A stretch of DNA of 39,257 nucleotides from Treponema sp. (lineage in GTDB: Bacteria > Spirochaetota > Spirochaetia > Treponematales > Breznakiellaceae), in assembly GCA_031258115.1 (NCBI GenBank), contig JAIRNJ010000208.1, positions 1-39,257 on the forward strand, given 5' to 3'. Below, piece by piece: positions 1 to 8,197 of this stretch (position 1 is its first letter; every line of letters begins with the position of its first letter). The notes below the pieces were generated by a model. It was not told the origin of the DNA. It searched no databases and saw only the letters and a list, made by a program, of their open reading frames with translations. A program made the translations under genes and the position numbers.

Positions 1-26
1 CGGTGGTTTGCGCCGCCAGCCGGTAT

Positions 27-42
27 CCCCCCCCCCCCCCCC
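27..42. repeat. 16-nt poly-C (poly-G on minus) homopolymer
   Basis: An uninterrupted run of 16 C on the plus strand. On the minus strand it is G16, beginning 5 nt after the TAG stop of the rhamnosidase gene, so it lies downstream of that gene and upstream of whatever follows to the left of the window. Long poly-G runs in spirochaetes are known slippage tracts that can vary promoter strength or reading frame. Here it does not interrupt a gene that can be seen. Confidence 0.9.
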
Positions 43-47
43 TGATC

Positions 48-2696
48 CTAAGGGACATACGAAAACGAATACTCCCCCGAACCAAGTTCCGCGCGGGCCC
101 CGCCTTCGGCAGGACTGAATTCAATCCCGCCCATGGTTCCCGCTTTTGCCCCGGGCAGTATCAGGAGCGCAGTGGTATTGTGGGGCACCTTTACATTCAC
201 CTTCAACCCATTGTCCGATTTTTCCCAGCGTACCGAAAAGAGACCGTAGGCGGATTCATAGTTTGTTTCCGCCCAGGCAAGGGGGCCGCCGGGCAGGGGT
301 TTTATGAGAGCCTTCTTGAAGCCAACAGTATCACTGTCGGTGTCAAGACCGCCCACGGAACTGAAGATCCAGTCGCAGACCGCGCCGTATGCGTAATGGT
401 TGAAAGAATTCATATCGGCGCTCCACATGGTTCCATCGGGCTTGAGGCCGTCCCAGTGTTCCCAGATGGTGGTAGCCCCCTTGGTTACCTGGTAGAGCCA
501 ACTGGGGAAGTCTTCCTTGAACAGAAGTTCATAGGCCAGATCCGGCCTCCCGTTATCCGCCAGTACCCGGCAGGCAAAGGGGGTTCCCAGAAAACCTGTG
601 GTCAGGTGATTGGTGTTTTCCTTGAGGAGTTCCACCAGGGTATCCAGCGTCCTCTTGCGGGCATGGGGGGGACAAAGATCAAAGTAAAGTGAGAGTATGC
701 AGGCGGTCTGAGTCCGGGCGGCGATGCGGCCCCTGGGGCTAAAGAATTCCTCCCCGAACGAGGCAGCAATCTTCCGGTGAAGTTTTTCATACATTTCGGC
801 ATCTTCCTTTTTGCCCAGAAGGGCGGCGCTCTTTGACAGTAATTCTGTCGAATAGGCATAGAAGACGGTAGCGGAAAGATCGTTGGGGGTGGCGCCCAGA
901 TAACTTCCCTCTTTGGCATCCAGCGCAACCCAGTCGCCGAAATGGAAACCCGTATTGAAGAGCGTTCCGTCTTCGGCAACTCCCCGGATATAATCTACCC
1001 ACTTCTTCATGTTTGGGTACTGCTCTTCCAGGATGGCCCTGTCTCCAAAGTATCTGTACATAGTCCAGGGAATGATCACCTCCGCATCCGCCCATGCGGT
1101 TGCTCCGGCAGGTTCATCCTGTTTTGAATCCCCGTGCTGATAGTCCTTGAGCACGTTGGGTACCACATGAGGCACCCTGCCGTCGGGAAGCTGGGAAACC
1201 GCCACATCACGGAGCCACTTTCTGAAGAAGGGGGCCGCTTCCATAAGAAAACTTGCCGAACGGCAGAATATCTGCGCATCCCCCGTCCAGCCCAGCCGTT
1301 CATCCCTCTGGGGACAATCGGTGGGAATATCCACAAAATTATCCTTCATGCTCCATTCGGTATTGATCACAAAGCGGTTCAAAAGTTCGCTGGAAGATGT
1401 AAAACTTCCCGTGGGCCTCATGTCCGAATAGACCGCAATTGCTTCAAAACTGTTCATGTCGAGGTTTCCGGGCCACTCATCAACCGCAATGTAACGGAAA
1501 CCCTGAAAGGTAAAATGCGGACTGTAGCTTTCCTGCCCTTCACCCCGGAGGCTATACTCAATGGTCTGCCGGGCCTTCCTCAGGTTTTCGGTGTAAAAGT
1601 TGCCTTTTGCATCAAGAATCTCCGCATGGCGGATCTTTACCCTGTCGCCGGTCTTGCCGCTCACGGTAAAGCGTACATAGCCTGAAATATTCTGCCCAAA
1701 GTCGATAACCCGGTCTCCGCCGGGGGTGGTAAAGAGAGAGAGGGCCCTGAAATGTTCCTGTTCCTTAACGGGAAGCCCGTCTGCCGCCCTTAGCATGGAA
1801 ACGTCATTGCTCTCCATATATGCCGGTTTCCAGCCCTGCTCCGTAAAACCGGCTTCACTCCAGCCCCGCTCTTCCTTCCGCGCGTCATAGATTTCGCCGT
1901 GATAGATCTCCGAGTAAAGCACCGGGGCCTTGTTGCGTTTCCAGTTGCCGTCGCTGCAGACAAGCTCCACCGTATCATCTTCATACACTACCCGGAGCTG
2001 GGCGATAATGGCGGTGCGTGCGCCGAAACAGTTCCGGTTGCCTATCCAGCCGGCCATGTCTCCCTTGTACCATCCGGGGCCAACCATGAAGCCCAGCGCA
2101 TTGGGCCCCTGCTTAAGCGCGGCAGTCACATCAAAAGTCTGGAAGAGAATCCGGCTTCCATATTCGGTGAAGCCCGGCGTAAGCCTTTCATCCCCCACCC
2201 TTATCCCGTTGCACCATGCTTCGTAGATCCCCTTGGCGGATGCATATAAACGGGCGGACTTTATCTTTTTGGAGAGATTGAATTCCGTACGCAGCGCCGT
2301 CCCCTCGGAGACGGGTCCGGCATTTTCATCCTCAGCGCTGATAAACACCGCCTTCCATTCATCCTGTTTCAGCATGGAAACTTCAAACCATGCGCTTTCA
2401 CTCCAGGGACTCTCTTCGCCCAGATTATCCCAAATCTTTACCCGCCAGAATTTCTTCTCAAAGGACGCAAGACTCAAACCCTTGCAGGAAACAAACTGCG
2501 ATTCCCCCGAATCAATTTTCCCGGACTCCCAAAGTTCGGCATGAAAGTCTTCAAAGGAAGAGATCTGCAGACTATAGGCGCCCTGCAGAACGTTCTGTTT
2601 ATCCGACTCAATTTTCCAACCGAAACGGGGCGTCCCGGTGTGAAGCCCCAGCGGATTTTCGCGGTACTCGGTACGAAGCTGAACTGCCTTTATCAT
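48..2696 (-). CDS. Alpha-L-rhamnosidase, GH78 family
   Basis: An 882-aa enzyme predicted to release terminal alpha-L-rhamnose from oligosaccharides or glycosides. No signal peptide is visible, so it should act in the cytoplasm on imported substrates. The N-terminus (NPLGLHTGTPRFGWKI) and the block DCPQRDERLGWTGDAQ are typical of GH78. The acidic residues of the second block are the family's catalytic region in the (alpha/alpha)6 barrel, and beta-sandwich domains precede it. The ORF track starts 4 codons earlier at a TTG. I chose the ATG at 2696 because a GGAGG sits 5 nt before it and overlaps the TTG. No transporter or rhamnose catabolic gene is adjacent inside the window. The neighbour to the right is divergent. 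Family assignment is secure; the natural substrate is not. Confidence 0.93.
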   Translation of the reverse strand: MIKAVQLRTEYRENPLGLHTGTPRFGWKIESDKQNVLQGAYSLQISSFEDFHAELWESGKIDSGESQFVSCKGLSLASFEKKFWRVKIWDNLGEESPWSESAWFEVSMLKQDEWKAVFISAEDENAGPVSEGTALRTEFNLSKKIKSARLYASAKGIYEAWCNGIRVGDERLTPGFTEYGSRILFQTFDVTAALKQGPNALGFMVGPGWYKGDMAGWIGNRNCFGARTAIIAQLRVVYEDDTVELVCSDGNWKRNKAPVLYSEIYHGEIYDARKEERGWSEAGFTEQGWKPAYMESNDVSMLRAADGLPVKEQEHFRALSLFTTPGGDRVIDFGQNISGYVRFTVSGKTGDRVKIRHAEILDAKGNFYTENLRKARQTIEYSLRGEGQESYSPHFTFQGFRYIAVDEWPGNLDMNSFEAIAVYSDMRPTGSFTSSSELLNRFVINTEWSMKDNFVDIPTDCPQRDERLGWTGDAQIFCRSASFLMEAAPFFRKWLRDVAVSQLPDGRVPHVVPNVLKDYQHGDSKQDEPAGATAWADAEVIIPWTMYRYFGDRAILEEQYPNMKKWVDYIRGVAEDGTLFNTGFHFGDWVALDAKEGSYLGATPNDLSATVFYAYSTELLSKSAALLGKKEDAEMYEKLHRKIAASFGEEFFSPRGRIAARTQTACILSLYFDLCPPHARKRTLDTLVELLKENTNHLTTGFLGTPFACRVLADNGRPDLAYELLFKEDFPSWLYQVTKGATTIWEHWDGLKPDGTMWSADMNSFNHYAYGAVCDWIFSSVGGLDTDSDTVGFKKALIKPLPGGPLAWAETNYESAYGLFSVRWEKSDNGLKVNVKVPHNTTALLILPGAKAGTMGGIEFSPAEGGARAELGSGEYSFSYVP

Positions 2697-2736
2697 ATAT
2701 GCCTCCAATTGATCTATTGAAAATCAAATTTTCATT

Positions 2737-2766
2737 ATTGTAAATGGATAAAACAAAACCGGACAA
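2737..2766 (-). promoter_or_regulatory. Putative promoter of the rhamnosidase gene
   Basis: On the minus strand TTGTCC (2761-2766), an 18-nt spacer and TACAAT (2737-2742) resemble a sigma70 promoter. Just downstream of it lies a small inverted repeat GAAAAT-CAA-ATTTTC (2719-2733), between the promoter and the GGAGG, where a repressor could bind. Recognised by eye only. Confidence 0.4.
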
Positions 2767-2885
2767 TGGAGTATGGAATAGAAGCCTCCTTTCGGCCTTT
2801 AGGTTCAATAATTCTACTGTCTGCAGGGGCTGCCATCAATCTTGACATTTATCGTATATTTTGTCAGGATTAAATACGAGGTTTT

Positions 2886-3710
2886 ATGAATATTTGGCAG
2901 GAAAACGCGGAACTGCGCTTTGGGGTTATTGACCGTTCCGACCGGCTTACACTTTCCTCCGCATTCGACTTTTTCCAGGAACTTGCTATTAGCCATGCCG
3001 AAGTCTTGGGCGTAGGCCGGGATTCCATGGCGAAGACGGGGCAGGTCTGGATTCTTTCCCGCATCTCCGTGCAGTTTGACAGGCGGCCCCGCTACGGCGA
3101 AAAGGTTGTTCTGCGAACCTGGCCCCGGGGAAGCGAGAAGCTTTTTGCGCTCCGGGATTACGATATCCGGGACGAAAAGGACATCCCCATTGTCCGGGGA
3201 CGGAGCGGCTGGCTCATCATAGACATTGAAAAACGGCGGCCCCTGCGGCCCCAGGCGATCATGACTGCCATGCCTCTCAACGAGGGGCTTGATGCTCTCA
3301 TCGACGGCGGCGCCGGTCTTTCCGTCAGGGCGGGTCTCTCCAAAGCCGCCGAACGGACAGCCCGTTATTCGGATATAGACTACAACGGCCACGTAAACAA
3401 TACCCGCTATATCCAGTGGATCCAGGATCTCATAGAATGTGAAACCCTGGAAAGGGCTTCCCGGATGCGGCTGGACATCAACTTTGTAAACGAAATAAGG
3501 CCGGGCGAAGTTACCGGTCTCTTTACCGGTCCCATTGAAGACAGCCCCGGGGTTCCTGCCCCCGGAGAGTGGCTTAAGGCCCTGCAGCAGGCCGAAGGCA
3601 AGGCGGAAAACCCTGTGGAACAGGCCCTGGCTATCGAAGGCCGCAAGGCCGGAACATCTTCCGAAGCCGCTCAGGTGAATTTCCGGGCTGAACTGCGGCT
3701 CCGGGGATAG
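2886..3710 (+). CDS. Acyl-ACP thioesterase (FatA/FatB-like double hotdog)
   Basis: A 274-aa protein with two hotdog halves, matching the acyl-ACP thioesterase family that hydrolyses acyl-ACP to free fatty acid and ACP. The N-terminal half contains the helix region FFQELAISHAEVLG. The second half carries the DYNGHVNNTRYIQW motif with the expected Asp, Asn and His. In plant enzymes a Cys follows the Glu of the motif near INFVNEI; here that position is Ile, so the Asn-His-Cys set described for plants is incomplete, and bacterial homologues may use the acidic residues. The start is supported by GAGG 4 nt upstream. The gene stands alone, with no fatty-acid genes beside it. It may tune membrane lipid turnover, which is inference. 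Confidence 0.85.
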   Translation: MNIWQENAELRFGVIDRSDRLTLSSAFDFFQELAISHAEVLGVGRDSMAKTGQVWILSRISVQFDRRPRYGEKVVLRTWPRGSEKLFALRDYDIRDEKDIPIVRGRSGWLIIDIEKRRPLRPQAIMTAMPLNEGLDALIDGGAGLSVRAGLSKAAERTARYSDIDYNGHVNNTRYIQWIQDLIECETLERASRMRLDINFVNEIRPGEVTGLFTGPIEDSPGVPAPGEWLKALQQAEGKAENPVEQALAIEGRKAGTSSEAAQVNFRAELRLRG

Positions 3711-3738
3711 ATGAACTTTTCCAAAATCTCAATGGTTT

Positions 3739-3758
3739 CGGGACAAGTCCGGTTTTTT
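3739..3758 (+). terminator. Weak possible terminator after thioesterase
   Basis: A short GGAC/GTCC inverted repeat is followed by GG and six T. The stem is short and has a mismatch on extension, so this is only a candidate for ending the thioesterase transcript before the next promoter. Confidence 0.25.
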
Positions 3759-3762
3759 CATT

Positions 3763-3818
3763 TTTTAACAAAATTTTAACAAAATATATTTGACAAAATC
3801 TTCCGTTCATGATAGGTT
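3763..3818 (+). promoter_or_regulatory. Promoter of the deoR-btpA-bmp operon with A/T-rich upstream repeats
   Basis: TTGACA at 3790-3795, a 17-nt spacer and TAGGTT at 3813-3818, with a TG dinucleotide one base before the -10 (extended -10 type). Directly upstream are two perfect tandem copies of TTTTAACAAAA (3763-3773, 3774-3784), A/T tracts placed like an UP element. Transcription would start near 3825, just before the operator below. Confidence 0.55.
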
Positions 3819-3828
3819 TTGAAAGTAA

Positions 3829-3848
3829 AATGTTCGATTTTGAACACT
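3829..3848 (+). promoter_or_regulatory. GlpR-like operator for the DeoR-family repressor
   Basis: The sequence ATGTTCGATTTTGAACA contains perfect TGTTC/GAACA arms. Against the E. coli GlpR consensus as I recall it (WATGTTCGWTAWCGAACATW), 17 of 20 positions agree. It lies between the predicted transcription start and the regulator's ATG, as expected for autoregulation of the whole operon. That the adjacent regulator binds here is inference. Confidence 0.6.
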
Positions 3849-3876
3849 ATATGGGAGAAAAGGAACATGGCTTGCC

Positions 3877-4653
3877 ATGAATGAAAGACAGCAGGAGATT
3901 TTGAACATTCTCAAAGGCCATGGCTTTGCCTCGGTTGGCGGACTCTCCAGCCATTTTGATGTTTCGGAGATGACCATACGCCGGGATCTGCAGATCCTGG
4001 AGGAAAACAGCTCCGCCCGCCGGGTACACGGCGGGGTAGTCTCCGCGATAAGCCTGGGACAGGAACCGGTTTTTGACGAACGGGCAGCAAGCCTTGTGGA
4101 GGAGAAAAAGATCATTGCGGATCTGGCATCTGAAATTGTAAGGGATAACAGTGTTATTGCGCTGGATACCGGCTCTACCGCACTGGCTCTGATACAACGG
4201 CTCACTTCAAAAAATAACCTTACCATCATTACTACCAATATCCATATCATGCTGGTGTGCCTGCAGCACCCGAACCTGAAGGTAATCGTTCCGGGAGGGG
4301 TTCTGCGTCCCTATGAAGGGTCGCTGGCGGGGGCAAGCACGGTGGAATTTCTCTCTGCCTGCCATGTGGATCAGTTTTTTATGGGAGTCGGCGGGATTGA
4401 TGCCAAGGCCGGGGTTACCGAGTACAGTCTGGAGGATATTGCGGTCAAGCGGGCGCTGGCCGCCAATGCCCGGCAGGTTATCATACTGGCGGACTCAAGC
4501 AAATTCGGCAAAGTTACCTTCGCTTCGATCTGTCCCCTTGATGAAATCGACATGGTGATAAGTAATGAGGCTCCCGACAAGAATTATGCCAAAATCTTTG
4601 ACCGGATCAATATTCCGGTAATATGTCCCCAGGGGATAAGCAAGGCCGGATAA
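3877..4653 (+). CDS. DeoR/GlpR-family transcriptional regulator
   Basis: A 258-aa repressor-type protein. The N-terminal winged helix (about residues 1-57) has the classic MNERQQEILNIL start and recognition helix SEMTIRRDLQIL followed by RRVHGG. The rest is the DeoR C-terminal sensor domain with the sugar-phosphate pocket signature VIALDTGSTALAL and the GVGGID segment. Members usually sense a phosphorylated sugar produced by their own operon, which fits the FGGY kinase at the operon end. The start codon lies 12 nt after AAAGGA; no in-frame earlier start exists. It leads the operon, 16 nt ahead of btpA, behind a GlpR-like operator, so it probably regulates itself. Confidence 0.9.
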   Translation: MNERQQEILNILKGHGFASVGGLSSHFDVSEMTIRRDLQILEENSSARRVHGGVVSAISLGQEPVFDERAASLVEEKKIIADLASEIVRDNSVIALDTGSTALALIQRLTSKNNLTIITTNIHIMLVCLQHPNLKVIVPGGVLRPYEGSLAGASTVEFLSACHVDQFFMGVGGIDAKAGVTEYSLEDIAVKRALAANARQVIILADSSKFGKVTFASICPLDEIDMVISNEAPDKNYAKIFDRINIPVICPQGISKAG

Positions 4654-4669
4654 AAAGGAGTACATGTAA

Positions 4670-5482
4670 ATGAGTAAGGGCTGGATAAAAAAAAGTTTCG
4701 GCACGGCAAAACCGGTCATAGCAATGTGTCATTTCGATGCGCTGCCGGGGGATCCCAAATATGATATGAAGAAAGGGCTTGGCTGGGTTATTGACCGGGC
4801 CCGGAAAAATCTTGCGGCCCTGCAAAAGGGCGGCGTTGATGCGGTGATGTTTTCCAATGAGTTCAGCCTTCCCTACCTTACCAAGGTGGAACCCATAACA
4901 CAAACCGTAATGGCCCGGATCATCGGAGAACTCAGGCAGGAGATTCATGTGCCCTACGGAGTGAATGTGCTTTGGGATGCCGGAGCAAGTGTGGAACTGG
5001 CTGTAGCGGTTGGCGCATCTTTTGTCAGGGAAATTTTTACCGGAGTGTACGCCAGTGATTTCGGCCTGTGGAACACCAACTACGGAGCGGTGGCCCGGCT
5101 GCGGAGCCGTCTGGGGGCAGGGGATGTCAGGCTGATGTTCAACATACTCCCCGAAGCAAGCACCTACCTTGGTCAGCGGAGTCTTGCGGATATTGCCAAA
5201 ACTACGGTATTTAACGGAGAACCCGACATGATCTGTGTTTCCGGGATGAAGGCAGGGGCCGTAACCTCAACAGAAGCACTGCGGGAGGTGGTAAAGGCCG
5301 TCCCCGGTACGCCGGTGTTTGCCAATACCGGTGTCAACATTAAAAATGCGGCCGAACAGCTTTCCATTGCCGACGGGGCGGTTATCGGCAGTACTTTCAA
5401 AAAGAACAATGATTTCTTTGACATGGTAGATCAGGAAAAGGTAGCTCGATTAATGGATGCCGTCCGGGCAGCCAGAAAATAG
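4670..5482 (+). CDS. BtpA/SgcQ family TIM-barrel protein
   Basis: A 270-aa soluble protein matching the BtpA family (named from cyanobacterial photosystem I biogenesis; E. coli SgcQ is a homologue in a sugar-type operon). Visible signatures are PVIAMCHFDALPGDP near the N-terminus, DAVMFSNEFSLPY, VNVLWDAGASVELA and the C-terminal phosphate-binding-like loop TPVFANTGVNIKN...DGAVIGSTFKK, as in TIM barrels that bind sugar phosphates. The biochemical reaction of the family is not established to my knowledge. AGGAG sits upstream at a normal distance. It is placed between regulator and binding protein in a catabolic operon, which argues for a metabolic role on a phosphorylated sugar or nucleoside fragment (inference). 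Confidence 0.88.
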   Translation: MSKGWIKKSFGTAKPVIAMCHFDALPGDPKYDMKKGLGWVIDRARKNLAALQKGGVDAVMFSNEFSLPYLTKVEPITQTVMARIIGELRQEIHVPYGVNVLWDAGASVELAVAVGASFVREIFTGVYASDFGLWNTNYGAVARLRSRLGAGDVRLMFNILPEASTYLGQRSLADIAKTTVFNGEPDMICVSGMKAGAVTSTEALREVVKAVPGTPVFANTGVNIKNAAEQLSIADGAVIGSTFKKNNDFFDMVDQEKVARLMDAVRAARK

Positions 5483-5498
5483 AGAAAGGAGTGTAAAG

Positions 5499-6557
5499 AT
5501 GAAGAAAATTGCGCTGGCCGTAATTCTCGTCACGGCTCTTGCCGCCGCAGTATTTGCAGGGGGCAAGAAGGATAATCAGGCAAAGGCTGGAGAGAAAAAG
5601 ATCACTGTAGCAGTGGTTATGCCAAGCCCCCTGGGGGATCGTTCTTTTGTTGACAGTGCGGCGGCAGGGGTACGCCGGGCGAATGCGGAACTTCCCGTTC
5701 AGGCGGATATTATCGAAACCCAGGGGGTTCATGAACATGAAACCGCCATGAGGAGCGCCATCAACAAGGGCTATGATCTCATTCTGGGGGTCGGCCTTGA
5801 TACCCAGATGATGCTGGATCTGGCTACCGAGTATCCCGATCAGATGTTTGGTTCCCCTTCAGAACTCTTTGCGGACAATCTGCCGCCCAACCTGGCCTCC
5901 CTGCTCATCAACGTGAACAAGTCCAGTTTTCTTGCCGGGCTTGCGGTCGGTTCTCTTACCAAAACCGGTAAAGTCGGCGCGGTTTGCGGCGGTGATGCCC
6001 CCGGGATCAACCAGTTCTTCTACGGTTTCAAGCAGGGAGTTCTGGTAAACCGGCCTGATGCCAAGGTTTATGTCAACTACCTGGGTTTTGATTTCTCCAA
6101 CCCGACTCTGGGCAAGGAGAGCGCCATCGCCCTTTACGATGAAGGCTGTGATGTGATCTACCAGGTGGCCGGGCTTTCCGGTGAAGGGGTTCTGGCCGCG
6201 GCGGCGGAACGGAAACTCTACGCTATCGGTGTTGATAATGTTCAGGACAGTTTTTATCCCGGCAGCATTATCCTGAGCGTAATCAAGCGGGTAGATAACA
6301 GTACCTACAGCCTTATTCAGGATTATGTAAACGGCGCCTATAAAGGCGGTTTCCGTACCCTGGATCTTGAAGACGGAGCTACAGGCATTTCCTGGGACAC
6401 CGGGGCCGATGATTTTGCAAAGAACGGCCCTGCCGACATGACGGCAAAACTGCCGGCCGTCAAGACCCAGATCGAAGATTACCGGAAACGGATTCTTTCC
6501 GGTGAGTACAAGGTCTACGATGCCCTGAAAGAACCCCTGTGGGATAATCTGAAATAG
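5499..6557 (+). CDS. BMP/PnrA-family substrate-binding protein of an ABC importer
   Basis: A 352-aa periplasmic binding protein of the basic membrane protein family, whose characterised members (for example T. pallidum PnrA/TmpC) bind purine nucleosides. MKKIALAVILVTALAAAVFA is a signal peptide. No lipobox Cys follows, so signal peptidase I cleavage near AVFA is likely, unlike lipoprotein members. The mature part shows VAVVMPSPLGDRSFVD, the GVGLDTQMML segment and GKVGAVCGGDAPGINQFF, typical of the fold. The track ORF starts 14 codons early; AAAGGAG precedes the ATG at 5499. The next genes encode its ATPase and permeases. Three hairpins separate it from them. Confidence 0.9.
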   Translation: MKKIALAVILVTALAAAVFAGGKKDNQAKAGEKKITVAVVMPSPLGDRSFVDSAAAGVRRANAELPVQADIIETQGVHEHETAMRSAINKGYDLILGVGLDTQMMLDLATEYPDQMFGSPSELFADNLPPNLASLLINVNKSSFLAGLAVGSLTKTGKVGAVCGGDAPGINQFFYGFKQGVLVNRPDAKVYVNYLGFDFSNPTLGKESAIALYDEGCDVIYQVAGLSGEGVLAAAAERKLYAIGVDNVQDSFYPGSIILSVIKRVDNSTYSLIQDYVNGAYKGGFRTLDLEDGATGISWDTGADDFAKNGPADMTAKLPAVKTQIEDYRKRILSGEYKVYDALKEPLWDNLK

Positions 6558-6584
6558 TTTAGCGCAGTAGTTTATGATGAATTC

Positions 6585-6650
6585 GAGAGCCGGATTTCCA
6601 TGCGGAGATCCGGTTTCTCCTCCATGGAGACGCATGAAACGAAGTTTCAT
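6585..6650 (+). promoter_or_regulatory. Three consecutive hairpins between binding protein and ATPase genes
   Basis: Three inverted repeats occur in a row. First is an imperfect stem GAGAGCCGGAT/ATCCGGTTTCTC (6585-6619). Second is the palindrome CTCCATGGAG (6620-6629). Third is a perfect ATGAAAC-GAA-GTTTCAT (6634-6650). No T-tract follows. Such stem-loops after binding-protein genes commonly protect the upstream mRNA end so that binding protein is made in excess over the membrane subunits; that role is inferred here. Confidence 0.6.
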
Positions 6651-6673
6651 TGGTTGAATTTTTGAGGTTATCT

Positions 6674-8197
6674 ATGGATACCATGGTAGAATTCCGCGGC
6701 ATTAACCGTTACTATCCCTCAACCGCGGTGCAGGCAAATGATCATGTGTCTTTTTCTGTAAAGGCGGGGGAGGTACATGCCATCTGCGGGGAAAACGGGG
6801 CGGGAAAATCGACCCTGATGAATATCCTCTTCGGGCTCGAAAAGCCTGATTCCGGGGAGATTCTAATTAATGACAGGCCGGTTGCTTTCAAGTCTCCTTC
6901 CGATGCCATTGCCAATGGTATCGGCATGGTACATCAGCACTTCAAGACAGTAAATTCATTTACCGTAACAGAAAATATACTCCTGGGTATCGAAAAAAAC
7001 CGTTATGGTTTTTTGAACCATAAAGAAGAAATTGCCTTTGTTAAAGAACTTCAAAAAAAATACGGTCTTCCCATAAACCCTTCTGCCGTCGCAGGAAGTC
7101 TTCCTGTCGGCCTCCTCCAGCGGCTGGAAATTCTAAAAATGCTGGCCCGCGAGATAAGTATACTGATCCTCGATGAACCTACCGCAGTCCTTACTCCGCA
7201 GGAAGTAAAACCTTTTCTGGAAACCCTGAGACAGCTTACAAAGAGGGGAGTTACCATTTTCTTTATCTCCCACAAACTTCAGGAAGTTCTTGAAGTGGCA
7301 GACCGCATTACGGTAATGAAGAAGGGAAAGGTGGTCGCCACCAGAAACGCTGAAGAGACCAATGCAAAAGATCTTGCCGAGATGATGGTAGGCCGGGAAA
7401 TTGTGTTCAGGATCAACAAGACTGCCGCAAGGCCCGGGGAACCGGTACTGGAAGTGCAAGGTCTTACCGTTAAAAACAGGCTGGGAGTAAAGGCCTTAAA
7501 GGATATTTCCTTTACGCTCCGCGCCGGAGAAATTTTGGGCATTGCAGGGGTCAGCGGCAATGGTCAGGACGCCCTGGTTTCGGGGATCGCGGGCCTTATG
7601 CCGGTGAGTGAAGGAAAGATCAGGCTTAAAGGTGAAGATATAACAGGACTTGATGTCCGGGGCAGAAGATTGCGGGGCCTTGCCCATGTACCGGAAGACC
7701 GTATCCACATGGGTCTTAATCCTGCCGCCACAATAGCGGAGAATACGATGCTCGGTTTCCAGCGGAAGAGCGAATTCCGCAAAGGAATAATGATTAATAC
7801 ATCGGCCTGCAATGCCTGGGCCGAAAAGATAATTGCCGATTATTCGGTATACGGCGCCGCGGCCGGCGGCCCTGTAGCAAAACTTTCCGGCGGAAACATG
7901 CAGAAGATCGTTTTGGGCAGGGAAGTTTCCTCCAATCCGGTACTTCTGGTTGTGAACCAGCCCACACGGGGTCTTGATGTGGGGAGCATAGAATTTGTTC
8001 ACCAGATGCTTCTCGATCACCGGGACAGGGGCGTAGCAATACTGCTGGTATCGGTAGAGCTGGAAGAAATTATAGCCCTAAGCGACCGGGTAGAGGTTCT
8101 GCTCGGCGGCTCCTTCCAGGGAGAACTTACAGGCGATGAGATTAACGAAAAAAACATCGGGCTTCTTATGACCAGGGGGCAGTACCGTGAACCATGA
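6674..8197 (+). CDS. ABC importer ATPase, nucleoside/sugar (YufO-like) double ATPase
   Basis: A 507-aa protein with two fused ABC domains. The first has Walker A GENGAGKST (about residues 39-47), a degenerate signature LPVGLLQR and Walker B ILILDEPTAVL. The second has a degenerate Walker A (GVSGNGQD, no GK[ST]), an intact signature LSGGNMQK and VVNQPTRGLD in place of a DEPT box. This asymmetry is typical of the BMP-linked nucleoside importers. The start at 6674 is chosen because GAGG lies 6 nt before it; the track's TTG 8 codons upstream has no such site. It energises uptake with the two permeases that follow. It overlaps the next gene by 11 nt, indicating tight coupling. Confidence 0.92.
   Translation: MDTMVEFRGINRYYPSTAVQANDHVSFSVKAGEVHAICGENGAGKSTLMNILFGLEKPDSGEILINDRPVAFKSPSDAIANGIGMVHQHFKTVNSFTVTENILLGIEKNRYGFLNHKEEIAFVKELQKKYGLPINPSAVAGSLPVGLLQRLEILKMLAREISILILDEPTAVLTPQEVKPFLETLRQLTKRGVTIFFISHKLQEVLEVADRITVMKKGKVVATRNAEETNAKDLAEMMVGREIVFRINKTAARPGEPVLEVQGLTVKNRLGVKALKDISFTLRAGEILGIAGVSGNGQDALVSGIAGLMPVSEGKIRLKGEDITGLDVRGRRLRGLAHVPEDRIHMGLNPAATIAENTMLGFQRKSEFRKGIMINTSACNAWAEKIIADYSVYGAAAGGPVAKLSGGNMQKIVLGREVSSNPVLLVVNQPTRGLDVGSIEFVHQMLLDHRDRGVAILLVSVELEEIIALSDRVEVLLGGSFQGELTGDEINEKNIGLLMTRGQYREP

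Noticed and set aside
3-692. Plus-strand ORF of 229 aa over the poly-C tract
   Set aside because: Antisense to the well-supported rhamnosidase gene; the composition is that of a shadow frame in GC-rich DNA.
3867-3884. Five-codon ORF (MACHE) overlapping the DeoR start
   Set aside because: Only 2 nt from the Shine-Dalgarno and very short; not distinguishable from chance.
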